From contig NZ_FPIY01000001.1 of the NCBI RefSeq assembly GCF_900119145.1, positions 62,001 through 126,000 on the forward strand: a DNA stretch of 64,000 bases, given 5' to 3'. The stretch is from Cellulophaga fucicola. GTDB taxonomy: Bacteria > Bacteroidota > Bacteroidia > Flavobacteriales > Flavobacteriaceae. Position 1 is the stretch's first letter; each line of letters opens with the position of its first letter. A program made the translations under genes and the position numbers. The notes beneath the pieces were generated by a model, which had not been told where the DNA came from, searched no databases, and was given only the letters and a program-made list of their open reading frames with translations. Shown here piece by piece: positions 17,446 to 26,779 of the stretch.

Positions 17446-18102
17446 ATGACAGACACTAAACTATTAACGTATTTAGAAAACATAATAAGTGACGAACGCA
17501 AACAACGTTTTCTAGATATTTTAGAAGATAGAACCAACCAAATAACAGTAGCGGTAGAAGACGTTTTTCAAATGCATAATACGAGTGCTGTTGTTAGAAG
17601 TTGTGATGCTTTTGGCGTGCAAACAGCGCATTTAATAGAAAGTAAATACAGTGAACGTTTAGATAAAAATATAGCAATGGGTGCGCAGCAATGGGTAAGT
17701 ACCCCAAGATATAATACAACAACAGATTGTATAGATACCTTGCGTAAGGACGGTTATAAAATTATAGCAACATCTCCGCATACAGATTCTTATTTGTTAG
17801 ACGATTTTGTAATTGATGGTAAAATAGCCTTATTCTTTGGGACAGAAAGAAGTGGCTTAAGTCAAGAAGTACTAGACAAAGCAGATGGATTTGTAAAAAT
17901 ACCAATGGTAGGTTTTAGTGAGAGCTTAAATATATCTGTATCAGCAGCAATATTATTACAAAATTTAACTGCCAAACTAAAAAGAACATCTACAAATTGG
18001 CAACTTACAGAAGAAGAAAAATTAGAAACTAGACTAGAATGGACTAAAAATTCTATAAAGAGTATAGATGAAATTTTAGAGCGTTATTATAAAGAAAACT
18101 AG
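17446..18102 (+). CDS. trmH: tRNA (guanosine-2'-O-)-methyltransferase, TrmH/SpoU family
   Basis: A 218-residue SPOUT methyltransferase. Motif 1 is in VEDVFQMHNTSAVVRSCDAFG (Asn and Arg of the NxxAxxR type), motif 2 in ALFFGTERSGLSQE, motif 3 in IPMVGFSESLNISVSAAILL. These match TrmH, which methylates the ribose of G18 in tRNA with S-adenosylmethionine, better than RlmB. I use the ATG at 17446; the frame extends to a TTG nine nucleotides earlier. It is divergent from the sirtuin gene, which starts 57 nt away. Confidence 0.9.
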   Translation: MTDTKLLTYLENIISDERKQRFLDILEDRTNQITVAVEDVFQMHNTSAVVRSCDAFGVQTAHLIESKYSERLDKNIAMGAQQWVSTPRYNTTTDCIDTLRKDGYKIIATSPHTDSYLLDDFVIDGKIALFFGTERSGLSQEVLDKADGFVKIPMVGFSESLNISVSAAILLQNLTAKLKRTSTNWQLTEEEKLETRLEWTKNSIKSIDEILERYYKEN

Positions 18103-18182
18103 ACAGTTAAGTAGTAGTAATACTTACAATTTGTTATCCTTTTTTTTTGTACATTGAAGAACCAATCAAAACCAAAAAACAA

Positions 18183-18713
18183 ATGATGATAGCAATTTAC
18201 ATAGTAGTAGGGCTATTGGTATTAGTTGCAATTTTAGCACTAGTTGCACCCAAAAGCTACAACGTATTTAGATCTATAGATATTTCTAAACCTAAAAAAG
18301 AGGTTTTTAATTATGTGTTATTGGTTAAGAACCAAGAAATATGGTCTCCTTGGGCTAAAAAAGACCCAAATATGGCTCGTAAGTACATAGGTATAGATGG
18401 TACTGTAGGTTTTGTTAGTTATTGGAACGGTAATAAAGAAGTAGGGGAGGGAGAACAAGAGATTACCAATATTCTAGAAAGCGAACGTATAGAAGGTGAG
18501 TTGCGTTTTTTTAAACCATTTAGGTCTACCTCTAATTGTTATTTTAAAGTGTATGATACTGGAGAAAACAAAACTAAAATTACCTGGGGATTCTCTGGTA
18601 AAAATGTTTTTCCGATGAGTATAATGATGCTTTTTATGAATATGGATAAAGTAGTAGGTAAAGATTTTGATGAAGGTTTACAAGCCTTAAAAAAAGAATT
18701 AGAGCGTAATTAA
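18183..18713 (+). CDS. SRPBCC family (polyketide cyclase-like) membrane protein
   Basis: A 176-residue protein with one N-terminal transmembrane helix (MIAIYIVVGLLVLVAILALVAP) and a START/SRPBCC fold (FRSIDISKPKKEVFNYVLLVKNQEIWSPWAKKDP ... ITWGFSGKNVFPM). SRPBCC domains bind hydrophobic ligands in a deep cavity; no ligand can be named. The start is set at the ATG at 18183 because the upstream extension begins with TTG and breaks the membrane anchor pattern. Its end overlaps the convergent next gene by 4 nt. Confidence 0.8.
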   Translation: MMIAIYIVVGLLVLVAILALVAPKSYNVFRSIDISKPKKEVFNYVLLVKNQEIWSPWAKKDPNMARKYIGIDGTVGFVSYWNGNKEVGEGEQEITNILESERIEGELRFFKPFRSTSNCYFKVYDTGENKTKITWGFSGKNVFPMSIMMLFMNMDKVVGKDFDEGLQALKKELERN

Positions 18714-19357
18714 TTAGCTCTAGTAGCGCAATCTTCTAATTTAGCTATAGTTTGTTTTGCTATCTCTTTTGATCTTAAATGATAGTATTTTTTAGATTCA
18801 CTTAAAGATGTATCCATAAGTTTTAACTCGTTTTTCTGATAAATCTCTTTAGCTAGTTTGTATGCTTCTTTACAGTTTTCTGTATCTACAACCATTTTTT
18901 TCATAGACTTTTCAAACGGAATTAATATGCTATCTACAGCAGCGTATAATTCGTTATTAGAATACTCAGAAGTATTTTTGTTTTTTCTGCTAAAATTGGA
19001 GATAGCAACTATGCTAGAATTAATACAATCCTCTGCCTCTTTAATTAATGATTTAGCTGTTTCAAAAGAATTTGTTTTTGTAACTTCTTTTAATAGGTTT
19101 AATCCTTGGTTAACATCTTGGGTAGCATCGTCACAATTACAATCTTCTAATTGCTTCTCTAGTTTATGTACTATTTTAATGGCTTTGTATGTGTGGTATT
19201 TAATTGTATTTATGTCCTTTGCTATAACAGCTTTATTTGTTTGCTTTAATACTACACCTAAATTAGATTTAACTAAATCACAGGTAGTATTTACAACAAA
19301 AGAACACAACAGAAGTACTGTAGCAAGTAGGTATAATATTTTTGTTTTATGTATCAT
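18710..19357 (-). CDS. Exported helical protein of unknown function
   Basis: 215 residues with a signal peptide (ILYLLATVLLLCSFVVNTTC) and a mature helical, Lys/Glu-rich region with scattered cysteines (QLEDCNCDD, EAEDCINSS, TENCKEAY, LEDCATRAN at the end), which could form disulphides in the periplasm. I recognise no domain. Repeats of the pattern helix - Cys - helix suggest an internally duplicated four-helix arrangement. Single gene, convergent with the SRPBCC gene (4-nt overlap). Confidence 0.65.
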   Translation of the reverse strand: MIHKTKILYLLATVLLLCSFVVNTTCDLVKSNLGVVLKQTNKAVIAKDINTIKYHTYKAIKIVHKLEKQLEDCNCDDATQDVNQGLNLLKEVTKTNSFETAKSLIKEAEDCINSSIVAISNFSRKNKNTSEYSNNELYAAVDSILIPFEKSMKKMVVDTENCKEAYKLAKEIYQKNELKLMDTSLSESKKYYHLRSKEIAKQTIAKLEDCATRAN

Positions 19358-19462
19358 TTTTAAGGTTTTGGGGCACCCTTAAGTACAGATTTAATTGCAA
19401 TATAATGCGTAATAAAATGATAACCTTTTATTATCGTTAAAGGGGCGAAAAATCCTAATGAT

Positions 19463-20413
19463 GTGTTATTTTACAAGGATTCATCAATAAAATATAGTAT
19501 ATTCAGTCTCTTAAAAAAACTAAACCTTACACAAGTGCGGAACGTAGATATTAAAAATTATAAGGCAACAGAAAAATTAAAACTTTCTAACAAACCAACG
19601 GAAGAAACTTTTGGAGAATCTGATAAAAAATTAAAAAAAGAATTAGAGGAAATTAGAGAAGAGTTAGGAGATTTTCAAGACACATTGTATGCGCACGGTA
19701 AATACAGTGTTTTAATTTGTTTACAAGGAATGGATACTTCTGGAAAGGATAGTCTTATTCGTGAAATTTTTAAAGATTTTAATGCTCGTGGTGTAGTGGT
19801 GCATAGTTTTAAAGTGCCAACAGAACTAGAACGTAAACACGATTATTTGTGGAGACACTATATTGCTCTACCTGCTAAAGGTAAGTTTGGTGTTTTTAAT
19901 AGAACCCATTACGAGAATGTTTTGGTAACACGTGTGCATCCAGAATATATTATGGGCGAGCATATACCGGGCGTGCATAGTGTAGCAGATATAGATGATG
20001 CTTTCTGGGATAAAAGATTTGAGCAAATAAATAATTTTGAAAAACATATCGCAGAAAACGGAACTTTAATATATAAGTTTTACTTGCATCTATCTAAAGA
20101 AGAACAACGCCAAAGGTTATTGCGTAGACTAGACCTAAAAGAAAAGAACTGGAAATTTTCTCCAGGTGACTTAAAAGAGCGTAAACTTTGGGATTCTTAC
20201 CAAGAGTATTATGAAGATACAATAAATAGAACTTCTAAAACACACGCACCTTGGTATGTAGTACCAGCAGATAATAAAAAAGGAGCACGAGTAATTGTTG
20301 CATCAATATTATTACAAGAATTAAAAAAATATAAAGACATTAAAGAGCCTGAGTTAAATGATAAAATAAAGGCAAATTTAGAACTATATAAAACTCAACT
20401 AGAATCAGAATAG
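19463..20413 (+). CDS. Polyphosphate kinase 2 (PPK2) family protein
   Basis: About 292-316 residues. PPK2 motifs: Walker A-like CLQGMDTSGKDSLIREIF, the lid/phosphate-binding segment LPAKGKFGVFNRTHYENVLV, and RLLRRLDLKEKNWKFSPGDLKER. PPK2 enzymes move phosphate between polyphosphate and nucleotides (usually making GTP/ATP from NDP or NMP). Start is uncertain: the longest frame starts at GTG 19463, but family members begin close to VDIKNYKATEKLKL, so the GTG at 19535 may be the true start. The next gene begins 1 nt after the stop, implying co-translation. Confidence 0.9.
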   Translation: MLFYKDSSIKYSIFSLLKKLNLTQVRNVDIKNYKATEKLKLSNKPTEETFGESDKKLKKELEEIREELGDFQDTLYAHGKYSVLICLQGMDTSGKDSLIREIFKDFNARGVVVHSFKVPTELERKHDYLWRHYIALPAKGKFGVFNRTHYENVLVTRVHPEYIMGEHIPGVHSVADIDDAFWDKRFEQINNFEKHIAENGTLIYKFYLHLSKEEQRQRLLRRLDLKEKNWKFSPGDLKERKLWDSYQEYYEDTINRTSKTHAPWYVVPADNKKGARVIVASILLQELKKYKDIKEPELNDKIKANLELYKTQLESE

Positions 20414-20414
20414 A

Positions 20415-21809
20415 ATGAAAAAATTAACCTTAGTATTCCTTTTTATATGCGCTACCGTTTTCTCGCAAACCGAAGACGAAAAACAACTTAGAGCCATTTA
20501 CGATGCATCATTAACAGATGGTATGTCTTATGGTTGGTTAGATCATTTGTCTAATAGAATAGGCGGACGTTTGTCTGGATCTATAGAAGCAGAACAAGCG
20601 GTAAGTTACACTAAAAAAGAATTAGAGAAATTAGGATTAGATCGTGTGTATCTTCAGCCCGTAATGGTGCCAAAATGGGTGCGTGGTATGGCAGAGTATG
20701 CAAATATTTTGTCTGCAGATGGTACTTCTACTAGTGTGCCAATTTGTGCATTAGGGGGTTCTGTGGCTACATCTGGTTTAGGTTTAAAGGCAAATGTAAT
20801 AGAAGTAAAAGCTATAGAGGAATTAGAAGCTTTAGGTAAAGATAAAATTGCGGGTAAAATAGTATTTTTTAATAGACCTATGAACCCTAAAGATATTGTA
20901 ACATTTACAGCTTACGGTGGATGCGTAGATCAGCGTTATTCTGGTGCAGCAGAAGCTGGTAAGTATGGAGCTGTTGGTGTAATAGTACGTTCTGTTAATT
21001 TACGTTTAGACGATTATCCACATACGGGTTCTATGAGTTATGGAGACACTCCTGTAAAAGACAGAATACCTGCAGCTGCAATTAGCACCAACGGAGCCGA
21101 GTTATTATCTACCTTGTTAAAATTAAACTCGGATACAAAATTCTTTTTTAAGCAAAATTGCAAACAATTAGCAGATGTTCAGTCTTACAATGTTATAGGG
21201 GAAATAAAAGGAAGTACACACCCTAATGAAATTATTGTGGTAGGCGGACATTTAGATTCTTGGGATTTAGGAGATGGTTCTCATGATGATGGCGCTGGGG
21301 TTGTACAAAGTATGGATGTATTACGTTTAATAAAAGCATCTGGCTACAAGCCAAAGAGAACCATAAGAGCTGTTTTGTTTATGAATGAAGAAAATGGTTT
21401 ACGTGGTGGTAATAAATATGCTGAGGTTGCCAACAGTAAAAACGAAAATCACATATTTGCTTTAGAGAGTGATGCTGGTGGTTTTTCTCCTAGAGGTTTT
21501 TCTTTTGATTGTTCTGATGATAATTTTGAACAAGTAGATAGCTGGAGAAATTTGTTTAAACCTTACTTAATTCATTTGTTTGAAAAAGGAGGTAGTGGAG
21601 CAGATGTTGGTCCGCTTAAAAAAGACAATATGGTTTTAGCAGGCTTACGTCCAGATTCTCAGCGTTATTTTGATCATCATCATGCGGCTAACGATACTTT
21701 TGAGCACGTAAATAAAAGAGAACTAGAATTAGGAGCCGCAACTATGACAAGCTTGGTGTATTTGTTTGATAAATACGGTATTGTAACATCAAAAAAGATA
21801 AAAGGATAA
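20415..21809 (+). CDS. M28 family zinc aminopeptidase, secreted
   Basis: 464 residues with a signal peptide (VFLFICATVFSQ). A PA (protease-associated) insert at about residues 110-240 is followed by the M28 catalytic domain: GGHLDSWDLGDGSHDDGAG (zinc ligands His and Asp), MNEENGLRGG (catalytic Glu pair), LESDAGG (Asp), and a C-terminal HHAANDTFEHV with the last His ligand. It should remove N-terminal residues from peptides in the periplasm or outside. It begins 1 nt after the PPK2 stop codon, so the two are co-transcribed; no functional link is obvious. Confidence 0.92.
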   Translation: MKKLTLVFLFICATVFSQTEDEKQLRAIYDASLTDGMSYGWLDHLSNRIGGRLSGSIEAEQAVSYTKKELEKLGLDRVYLQPVMVPKWVRGMAEYANILSADGTSTSVPICALGGSVATSGLGLKANVIEVKAIEELEALGKDKIAGKIVFFNRPMNPKDIVTFTAYGGCVDQRYSGAAEAGKYGAVGVIVRSVNLRLDDYPHTGSMSYGDTPVKDRIPAAAISTNGAELLSTLLKLNSDTKFFFKQNCKQLADVQSYNVIGEIKGSTHPNEIIVVGGHLDSWDLGDGSHDDGAGVVQSMDVLRLIKASGYKPKRTIRAVLFMNEENGLRGGNKYAEVANSKNENHIFALESDAGGFSPRGFSFDCSDDNFEQVDSWRNLFKPYLIHLFEKGGSGADVGPLKKDNMVLAGLRPDSQRYFDHHHAANDTFEHVNKRELELGAATMTSLVYLFDKYGIVTSKKIKG

Positions 21810-21856
21810 TAACAAATTCTTAAACTGCTAAACTTTTTTCAACAGAAAACAATGAC

Positions 21857-21864
21857 TATCTTTG
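21857..21864 (+). promoter_or_regulatory. -7 promoter element of the cyclophilin-FKBP gene
   Basis: TATCTTTG, an exact TAnnTTTG match followed by the common flavobacterial C, 24 nt before the ATG. Confidence 0.6.
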
Positions 21865-21887
21865 CGGTTCAAAAAAAATAAAGCGAT

Positions 21888-22823
21888 ATGCAAGACGGAA
21901 TTTACGCAAAATTCAATACTACTAAAGGAGAAATTTTAGTAAAATTAACTCACGATAAAACACCAGGTACAGTTGGTAACTTTGTTGCTTTAGCTGAAGG
22001 AAATTTAGAAAACTCTGTAAAGCCACAAGGAACACCATATTATAACGGATTAAAATTTCATAGAGTTATTCCAGATTTTATGATCCAAGGTGGTTGTCCA
22101 TTAGGAACAGGTACAGGAGATGCTGGTTATAAATTTGATGATGAGTTTCACCCAGATTTAACGCATTCTGGTCCTGGAGTATTATCTATGGCTAATGCTG
22201 GTCCTGGAACAAACGGAAGTCAGTTTTTTATAACACACATAGCTACACCTTGGTTAGATAATAAGCACACAGTTTTTGGAAACGTAGAAAGTGGTCAAGA
22301 TGTTGTAGATACTATTGCACAAGATGATACTCTAGAGAGTTTAGAAATAGTTAGAGTTGGTGAAGAAGCTGAAAAGTGGAATGCAGTTGAAGCATTTAGA
22401 ACTTTTGAAGGATCTAGAGAAAAAAGATTAGCAGAAGAGAAAGCTGCTGCTGCCGCTGAAATGGAAAAATTAGCTGCTGGTTTTGAAGAAACTGCATCTG
22501 GTTTACGTTACAAGGTTATTCAAAAAGGTACTAGTGGTGTTAAAGCAGAAAGCGGTAAAACAGTTTCTGTACACTATGAGGGTTCTTTAACAAGTGGTCA
22601 AGTTTTTGATTCATCTTACAAAAGAAACGAACCAATAGATTTTCAATTAGGAGTAGGACAAGTAATTCCAGGTTGGGATGAAGGTATTGCTTTATTAGAA
22701 GTAGGAGACAAGGCTCGTTTTGTTATTCCTTCTAACTTAGCATATGGTAGTGCTGGAGCAGGTGGAGTTATACCTCCAAATGCATCTTTAATATTTGATG
22801 TAGAATTAATGGGTGTTAAATAA
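21888..22823 (+). CDS. Dual-family peptidyl-prolyl isomerase: cyclophilin-FKBP fusion
   Basis: 311 residues carrying two unrelated proline isomerase folds. Residues about 1-150 are a cyclophilin (FHRVIPDFMIQGG, MANAGPGTNGSQFFIT, LDNKHTVFG); residues about 165-205 form a charged Ala-rich helix (KRLAEEKAAAAAEMEKLAA); residues about 210-311 are an FKBP domain (VSVHYEGSLTSGQVFDSSY, GVGQVIPGWDEGI, PSNLAYG). No signal peptide, so it works in the cytoplasm. Such cyclophilin-linker-FKBP proteins are known from Flavobacteria and a few other groups. A strong -7 element and terminator make it a single-gene unit. Confidence 0.95.
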   Translation: MQDGIYAKFNTTKGEILVKLTHDKTPGTVGNFVALAEGNLENSVKPQGTPYYNGLKFHRVIPDFMIQGGCPLGTGTGDAGYKFDDEFHPDLTHSGPGVLSMANAGPGTNGSQFFITHIATPWLDNKHTVFGNVESGQDVVDTIAQDDTLESLEIVRVGEEAEKWNAVEAFRTFEGSREKRLAEEKAAAAAEMEKLAAGFEETASGLRYKVIQKGTSGVKAESGKTVSVHYEGSLTSGQVFDSSYKRNEPIDFQLGVGQVIPGWDEGIALLEVGDKARFVIPSNLAYGSAGAGGVIPPNASLIFDVELMGVK

Positions 22824-22854
22824 GCACTGTTAAAATACTAAGCATAATTTTTAA

Positions 22855-22884
22855 GACCTCTCTTTTCTAAAGGGAGGTTTTTTC
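22855..22884 (+). terminator. Intrinsic terminator
   Basis: Stem ACCTCTC / GGGAGGT (one G-T pair) followed by TTTTTT, after the isomerase gene. Confidence 0.82.
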
Positions 22885-23205
22885 GTTTAGATAAAAAACT
22901 ACCGTTTACACTTACAGTTAAAAGAACAATATTTATAACAATTAATACAGATAAAATAAGGAAAAAAGTGATCATATCTTTACAGGTTAATTTATTTCTT
23001 TAGGCTTTATAGATGTATAACAACTATGTTAACAAAAACCCTACCGTTATTTCTGCATATAACTAGAAAAACTAATTATACGTGTTACTTCTACTAGATT
23101 CAATAATGTTAAAAGGGTTGCGTTAAAAGTTAATTAAATTATAATTTTACGTACTTTTATGGCTGATAATGACTAATATAAGTGCTAAAATAGACAGTTA
23201 TAAGT
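22885..23205. other. Intergenic stretch without a recognised gene
   Basis: About 320 AT-rich bases with stops in all frames. It holds the probable promoter of the downstream gene (TACTTTTA at 23152-23159, one mismatch to TAnnTTTG). I see no RNA gene, repeat or conserved element. Confidence 0.6.
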
Positions 23206-23751
23206 ATGAAAAGTAATACGTTAGATACGCTTAAATATCCTATTGGTCATTTTTCTTGTCCTAAAGAAATTTCTAAAGAGCAACTACATAATTGGATTTT
23301 GGTTTTAGAAAATTTTCCTAAAAAGTTACAAGATTTGGTTGTTAATTTAAATGATACACAATTAAATACACCGTACAGACCAGAAGGGTGGTCTGTGAGG
23401 CAACTTATTCATCATATAGCAGATAGTCACCACCATAGTTATACGCGGTTTAAATGGTCTTTAACAGAAGATAAGCCAGTTATAAAAGCATATGAAGAAA
23501 AAGATTGGGCAATGTTAATAGATGCAACTACAGCTCCAATAGTATTATCTCTAAATTACATTACCGCTTTACATGCAAAAATGGTGTATTTATTAAATGC
23601 ATTATCGGTAGAACAATTACAACTAGAATTTATACATCCGGCAGATAGCTCAACGGTTAGTGTTGCAGAAAATATTGGCAGGTATGCTTGGCATAGCAAT
23701 CACCATTATGCGCATATAGAAAACCTTTGTAAAAGAGAAGGTTGGTTGTAA
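23206..23751 (+). CDS. YfiT/BstA-like DinB-fold bacillithiol S-transferase or metal-dependent hydrolase
   Basis: 181 residues, DinB/YfiT four-helix bundle. Opening segment LKYPIGHFSCPKEISKEQL is typical of the YfiT branch. Likely nickel/zinc ligands are the His in QLIHHIADSHHHSYTR (about residue 68-80) and the two His in AWHSNHHYAHIENL near the C terminus. Relatives transfer bacillithiol to electrophiles, and many Bacteroidota make bacillithiol, so thiol detoxification is plausible. Followed after 23 nt by csaA on the same strand. Confidence 0.88.
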   Translation: MKSNTLDTLKYPIGHFSCPKEISKEQLHNWILVLENFPKKLQDLVVNLNDTQLNTPYRPEGWSVRQLIHHIADSHHHSYTRFKWSLTEDKPVIKAYEEKDWAMLIDATTAPIVLSLNYITALHAKMVYLLNALSVEQLQLEFIHPADSSTVSVAENIGRYAWHSNHHYAHIENLCKREGWL

Positions 23752-23774
23752 ATTTAGAATAAAATGATACACAA

Positions 23775-24113
23775 ATGAAAGAGCAAATTACTTGGAGCGA
23801 TTTTTCTAAAATAGATATGCGTGTAGGAACTATTATTACAGTAGAAGATTTTCCTGAAGCTAGAAATCCAGCATATCAATTACAGATAGATTTTGGACCA
23901 GAAATAGGTGTTTTAAAAACATCTGCACAAATTACATTACGTTACAGTAAAGACCAGTTGCTAGACAGACAAATAATTGCAGTTGTAAACTTTCCTAAAA
24001 AACAGATTGCTAATTTTATGAGCGAATGTTTGGTAATGGGAGCTGTAGAAGGTAAAGATGTTATTTTATTAAACCCAGAAGCTAAAGTGCAAAACGGTTT
24101 AAAAGTAGGGTAG
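23775..24113 (+). CDS. csaA: CsaA-type tRNA-binding protein
   Basis: 112 residues, essentially a single EMAP-II/Trbp111-type OB fold: ITWSDFSKIDMRVGTIITVEDFPEARNPAYQL, then VVNFPKKQIANFMSECLVMGA. CsaA dimers bind tRNA and have been proposed to assist protein export. Length is exactly that of the family. Co-directional with the YfiT-like gene; a bidirectional terminator follows. Confidence 0.93.
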   Translation: MKEQITWSDFSKIDMRVGTIITVEDFPEARNPAYQLQIDFGPEIGVLKTSAQITLRYSKDQLLDRQIIAVVNFPKKQIANFMSECLVMGAVEGKDVILLNPEAKVQNGLKVG

Positions 24114-24131
24114 TGGTAAAAGTGATAAAAT

Positions 24132-24164
24132 AAAAAATCCCGAGTTATAAACTCGGGATTTTTT
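24132..24164. terminator. Bidirectional intrinsic terminator
   Basis: Stem AAAAAATCCCGAGTT / AACTCGGGATTTTTT between convergent csaA and the M14 peptidase gene. Confidence 0.92.
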
Positions 24165-24184
24165 GTAAGCTGTTGTAATTTAAA

Positions 24185-26704
24185 TTACATCATTTTGCTA
24201 AAGTAAATAGCGTTCATAAGTAGTTTGTTTGTACCAAACCAAAAGGCTCTAAAGTTAGTGTTATCTGTAAATAAAATTACACGTCCTTTACCGTAACCCT
24301 GCGTTTTAAACGGAACACTATTTTTTAATATGCCTAAATTTTCTTCAGAAATATAACCGCTTAACAATGGGTTGTTAGTATATTGTATTGGGTTGTTATA
24401 ACTGTTTTTGTCTGGATTTATATAAATATTGGTATTTCTAAATAATGGTAATTTATCATTTTTATAACCAAAGTTTATAGGGTGAGAACGATCTAATTTA
24501 GCTTCAAAAATAGCGCCACCAGTTACTTGTGCTCCTCTAAAATCTCTACGTTTGTCAAAAGGAATGTTCTTGGCTACTAGTGATGAATCCTTTTTAAAAT
24601 CGATTTTCATTAGTTCATTAGAATTTAGCCAATACGCCGCATTTCTGTAGGCAATTAAAGTTCCTCCATCTTTTACCCATTCTTTAATTTTAGTAACTGA
24701 GCTTTTGTCTAGTGCACTAGCATAAATACTAGGCACAATTAAAGTAGTGTATCTGCTTAAATCTACTCTAGAAAAATAATCTGTATCTAGCTTTGTAATT
24801 TTCATATTATAACGCTGATCAAACAAATGCCAAATTTCTCCTGCATCTGCATACGTTACTCCACTGCCAACTAATAGTGCTACTTGTTGTTTTTTAAGCG
24901 GATCAAACTCATTACTACCTAAATCAATACCCTTAGTTAAACCAGTACCAACAGCAGTAATTGTTAGGTTGTTTTCTTTAGCAACATTTTGTAAAAACAA
25001 ATGAAGCTGCTGTTTGTTGTATTTCTGATTCTGTACAGGAACCATTATAGTGCCATAGTCATATTCTTTACCTTCTACAGAAAAAGGACTTTTGCCAACT
25101 TTAGCTCTTAAGCCAGCTTCTAAAATTGTGTTTAGAGCTTTAGGGCTATAGTATTCATTCCACTCAAATAAATAAGCATAACTACTTTCGCCTGTTATAG
25201 CTCCTTGTAACGGTTGTAAATCATTAATTTCTTCACCTAAATTAGTTAGGTTTGTAGTTTCTGTATAATCTAAATTAAAAGCTAGTGGAAACGTCCATGC
25301 AGAAATATCATAAAATAAACTATCAGTAAACGTTGTTCTTTTTTCGAACATAGCATTTATAAGTTGATAGTTTTTTTGGTTCATAGGAACAACATAACTA
25401 GCTCCTTTTTTATATTTTTTTCCGTTTAAGTTAACATCGCTTTTAAGTTCGTTAAATTTTATTTTGTGTCGTTGTAAAATATCAGCTAAATGCCAGGTTT
25501 TAGCAGCATCTTTACTATCGCCAAAAACGATAGCTTTTGTTTTACTCTTTGCAGCTTCGGCTTTTGCATTTTTATAAAATTGTTGTTGGTATCCAAGTAT
25601 TTTAGATCTCATATTATTTGCAGCTTCTATAGTAGATAATGCTGCTGTAAATTGATTTCTAATAGTAAAAGGGAAAGTAAGTATGCCGTTTTCGCTTTCT
25701 TGTACGTGGCCACGAGAACTGCCTTGTTCAAACAAAATACCAATACTACCATTAACATCTGGGAAAGTAGATCCTTTACCATAGTAGTAATCATCATAAT
25801 TTTCTTCAGAATAATATAAAGAACCTATTTTATCAAAAGCTTTGGCGTGATAGGTGCCAATTTCTGCTGTTAATTCTTGATTTAAAGTAGGAGTTAAAGG
25901 GTGTACTCTTGTTGGTTCTCCAGGCTGAAAAAAGAAAGTAGAATTTGTTCCCATTTCATGATGGTCTGTTAAAATATTAGGTAGCCATTTATGAAACGTA
26001 TTAATTCTTGCTTTGCTTTCTGGTAATTGTACAGGTAACCAATCACGGTTCATATCAAACCAATAATGATTTGTACGTCCGTTTGGCCAGGTTTCATGAT
26101 ATTCTCTATCATTACCATCTGGATTTAAGTTTTTACTTTTATTACTATTTGCCCAATGTGCAAAGCGTTGTATGCCATCTGGATTAAAAGCTGGGTCCAT
26201 TAGAATAACCATATTATCTAATAGCTTTTCTATTTCTGGGCCTTGGGCAGCAGCTAAATAGTAAGCATATGCTAAGCCAGCATTTGCACCACTAGGTTCG
26301 TTACCATGTATAGAAAAACCTTGATAAACAACAATAGGCTTATCTTCTGTTTTACCATTGGTGTTATTAGTGTTACTTAAATGTTCTTGCCTTATATTCT
26401 CTATGTTTTTTAAGTTTTTAGGCGATGTAACGGTAAGCAGCAAAATTGGTCTGCCTTCATACGTTTCACCTCTGTTTTCTATAGAGATTCTGTTACTAGC
26501 TTTTGCTAATGTTTGCATATAGAATTGCAGTTTGTCATGAGAAACGTGCCATTGGCCAACCTCATGACCAATAACGTCTATGGGTTTAGGGATGTCTTGG
26601 TTGTATGTAATATTTTGTGGTAGGTAATAATTAAGATCTAATTTTTGTTGGGCTTGAGTATATTGAAACACAACAAAAATTAATAAAAGCAGTCTTTTTT
26701 TCAT
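24185..26704 (-). CDS. M14 family zinc carboxypeptidase, secreted
   Basis: 839 residues with a signal peptide (LLLLIFVVFQYTQAQ). The M14 domain covers about residues 45-380: first zinc ligands in GFSIHGNEPSGANAG (HxxE), third in DHHEMGTNSTFFF, catalytic Glu in GILFEQGSSRG. The C-terminal half (about 390-839) is a long accessory region with a Rossmann/class I amidotransferase-like part (KQQVALLVGSGVTYADAG, LIVPSIYAS, GGTLIAYRNAAYWL). It should trim C-terminal residues from extracellular or periplasmic peptides. Single-gene unit. Confidence 0.92.
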   Translation of the reverse strand: MKKRLLLLIFVVFQYTQAQQKLDLNYYLPQNITYNQDIPKPIDVIGHEVGQWHVSHDKLQFYMQTLAKASNRISIENRGETYEGRPILLLTVTSPKNLKNIENIRQEHLSNTNNTNGKTEDKPIVVYQGFSIHGNEPSGANAGLAYAYYLAAAQGPEIEKLLDNMVILMDPAFNPDGIQRFAHWANSNKSKNLNPDGNDREYHETWPNGRTNHYWFDMNRDWLPVQLPESKARINTFHKWLPNILTDHHEMGTNSTFFFQPGEPTRVHPLTPTLNQELTAEIGTYHAKAFDKIGSLYYSEENYDDYYYGKGSTFPDVNGSIGILFEQGSSRGHVQESENGILTFPFTIRNQFTAALSTIEAANNMRSKILGYQQQFYKNAKAEAAKSKTKAIVFGDSKDAAKTWHLADILQRHKIKFNELKSDVNLNGKKYKKGASYVVPMNQKNYQLINAMFEKRTTFTDSLFYDISAWTFPLAFNLDYTETTNLTNLGEEINDLQPLQGAITGESSYAYLFEWNEYYSPKALNTILEAGLRAKVGKSPFSVEGKEYDYGTIMVPVQNQKYNKQQLHLFLQNVAKENNLTITAVGTGLTKGIDLGSNEFDPLKKQQVALLVGSGVTYADAGEIWHLFDQRYNMKITKLDTDYFSRVDLSRYTTLIVPSIYASALDKSSVTKIKEWVKDGGTLIAYRNAAYWLNSNELMKIDFKKDSSLVAKNIPFDKRRDFRGAQVTGGAIFEAKLDRSHPINFGYKNDKLPLFRNTNIYINPDKNSYNNPIQYTNNPLLSGYISEENLGILKNSVPFKTQGYGKGRVILFTDNTNFRAFWFGTNKLLMNAIYFSKMM

Positions 26705-26726
26705 AGATGAGTTAGTTTTTAGAGCT

Positions 26727-26755
26727 AAAAAAAGCGACTCTTTTTTGAGAGTCGC
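26727..26755 (-). terminator. Intrinsic terminator of the DUF3276 gene
   Basis: Read on the minus strand: GCGACTC / GAGTCGC stem followed by seven T. It lies between the DUF3276 gene and the M14 peptidase gene, so these are separate units. Confidence 0.82.
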
Positions 26756-26779
26756 CTAAAGATACATTTTTTTTGTTAT

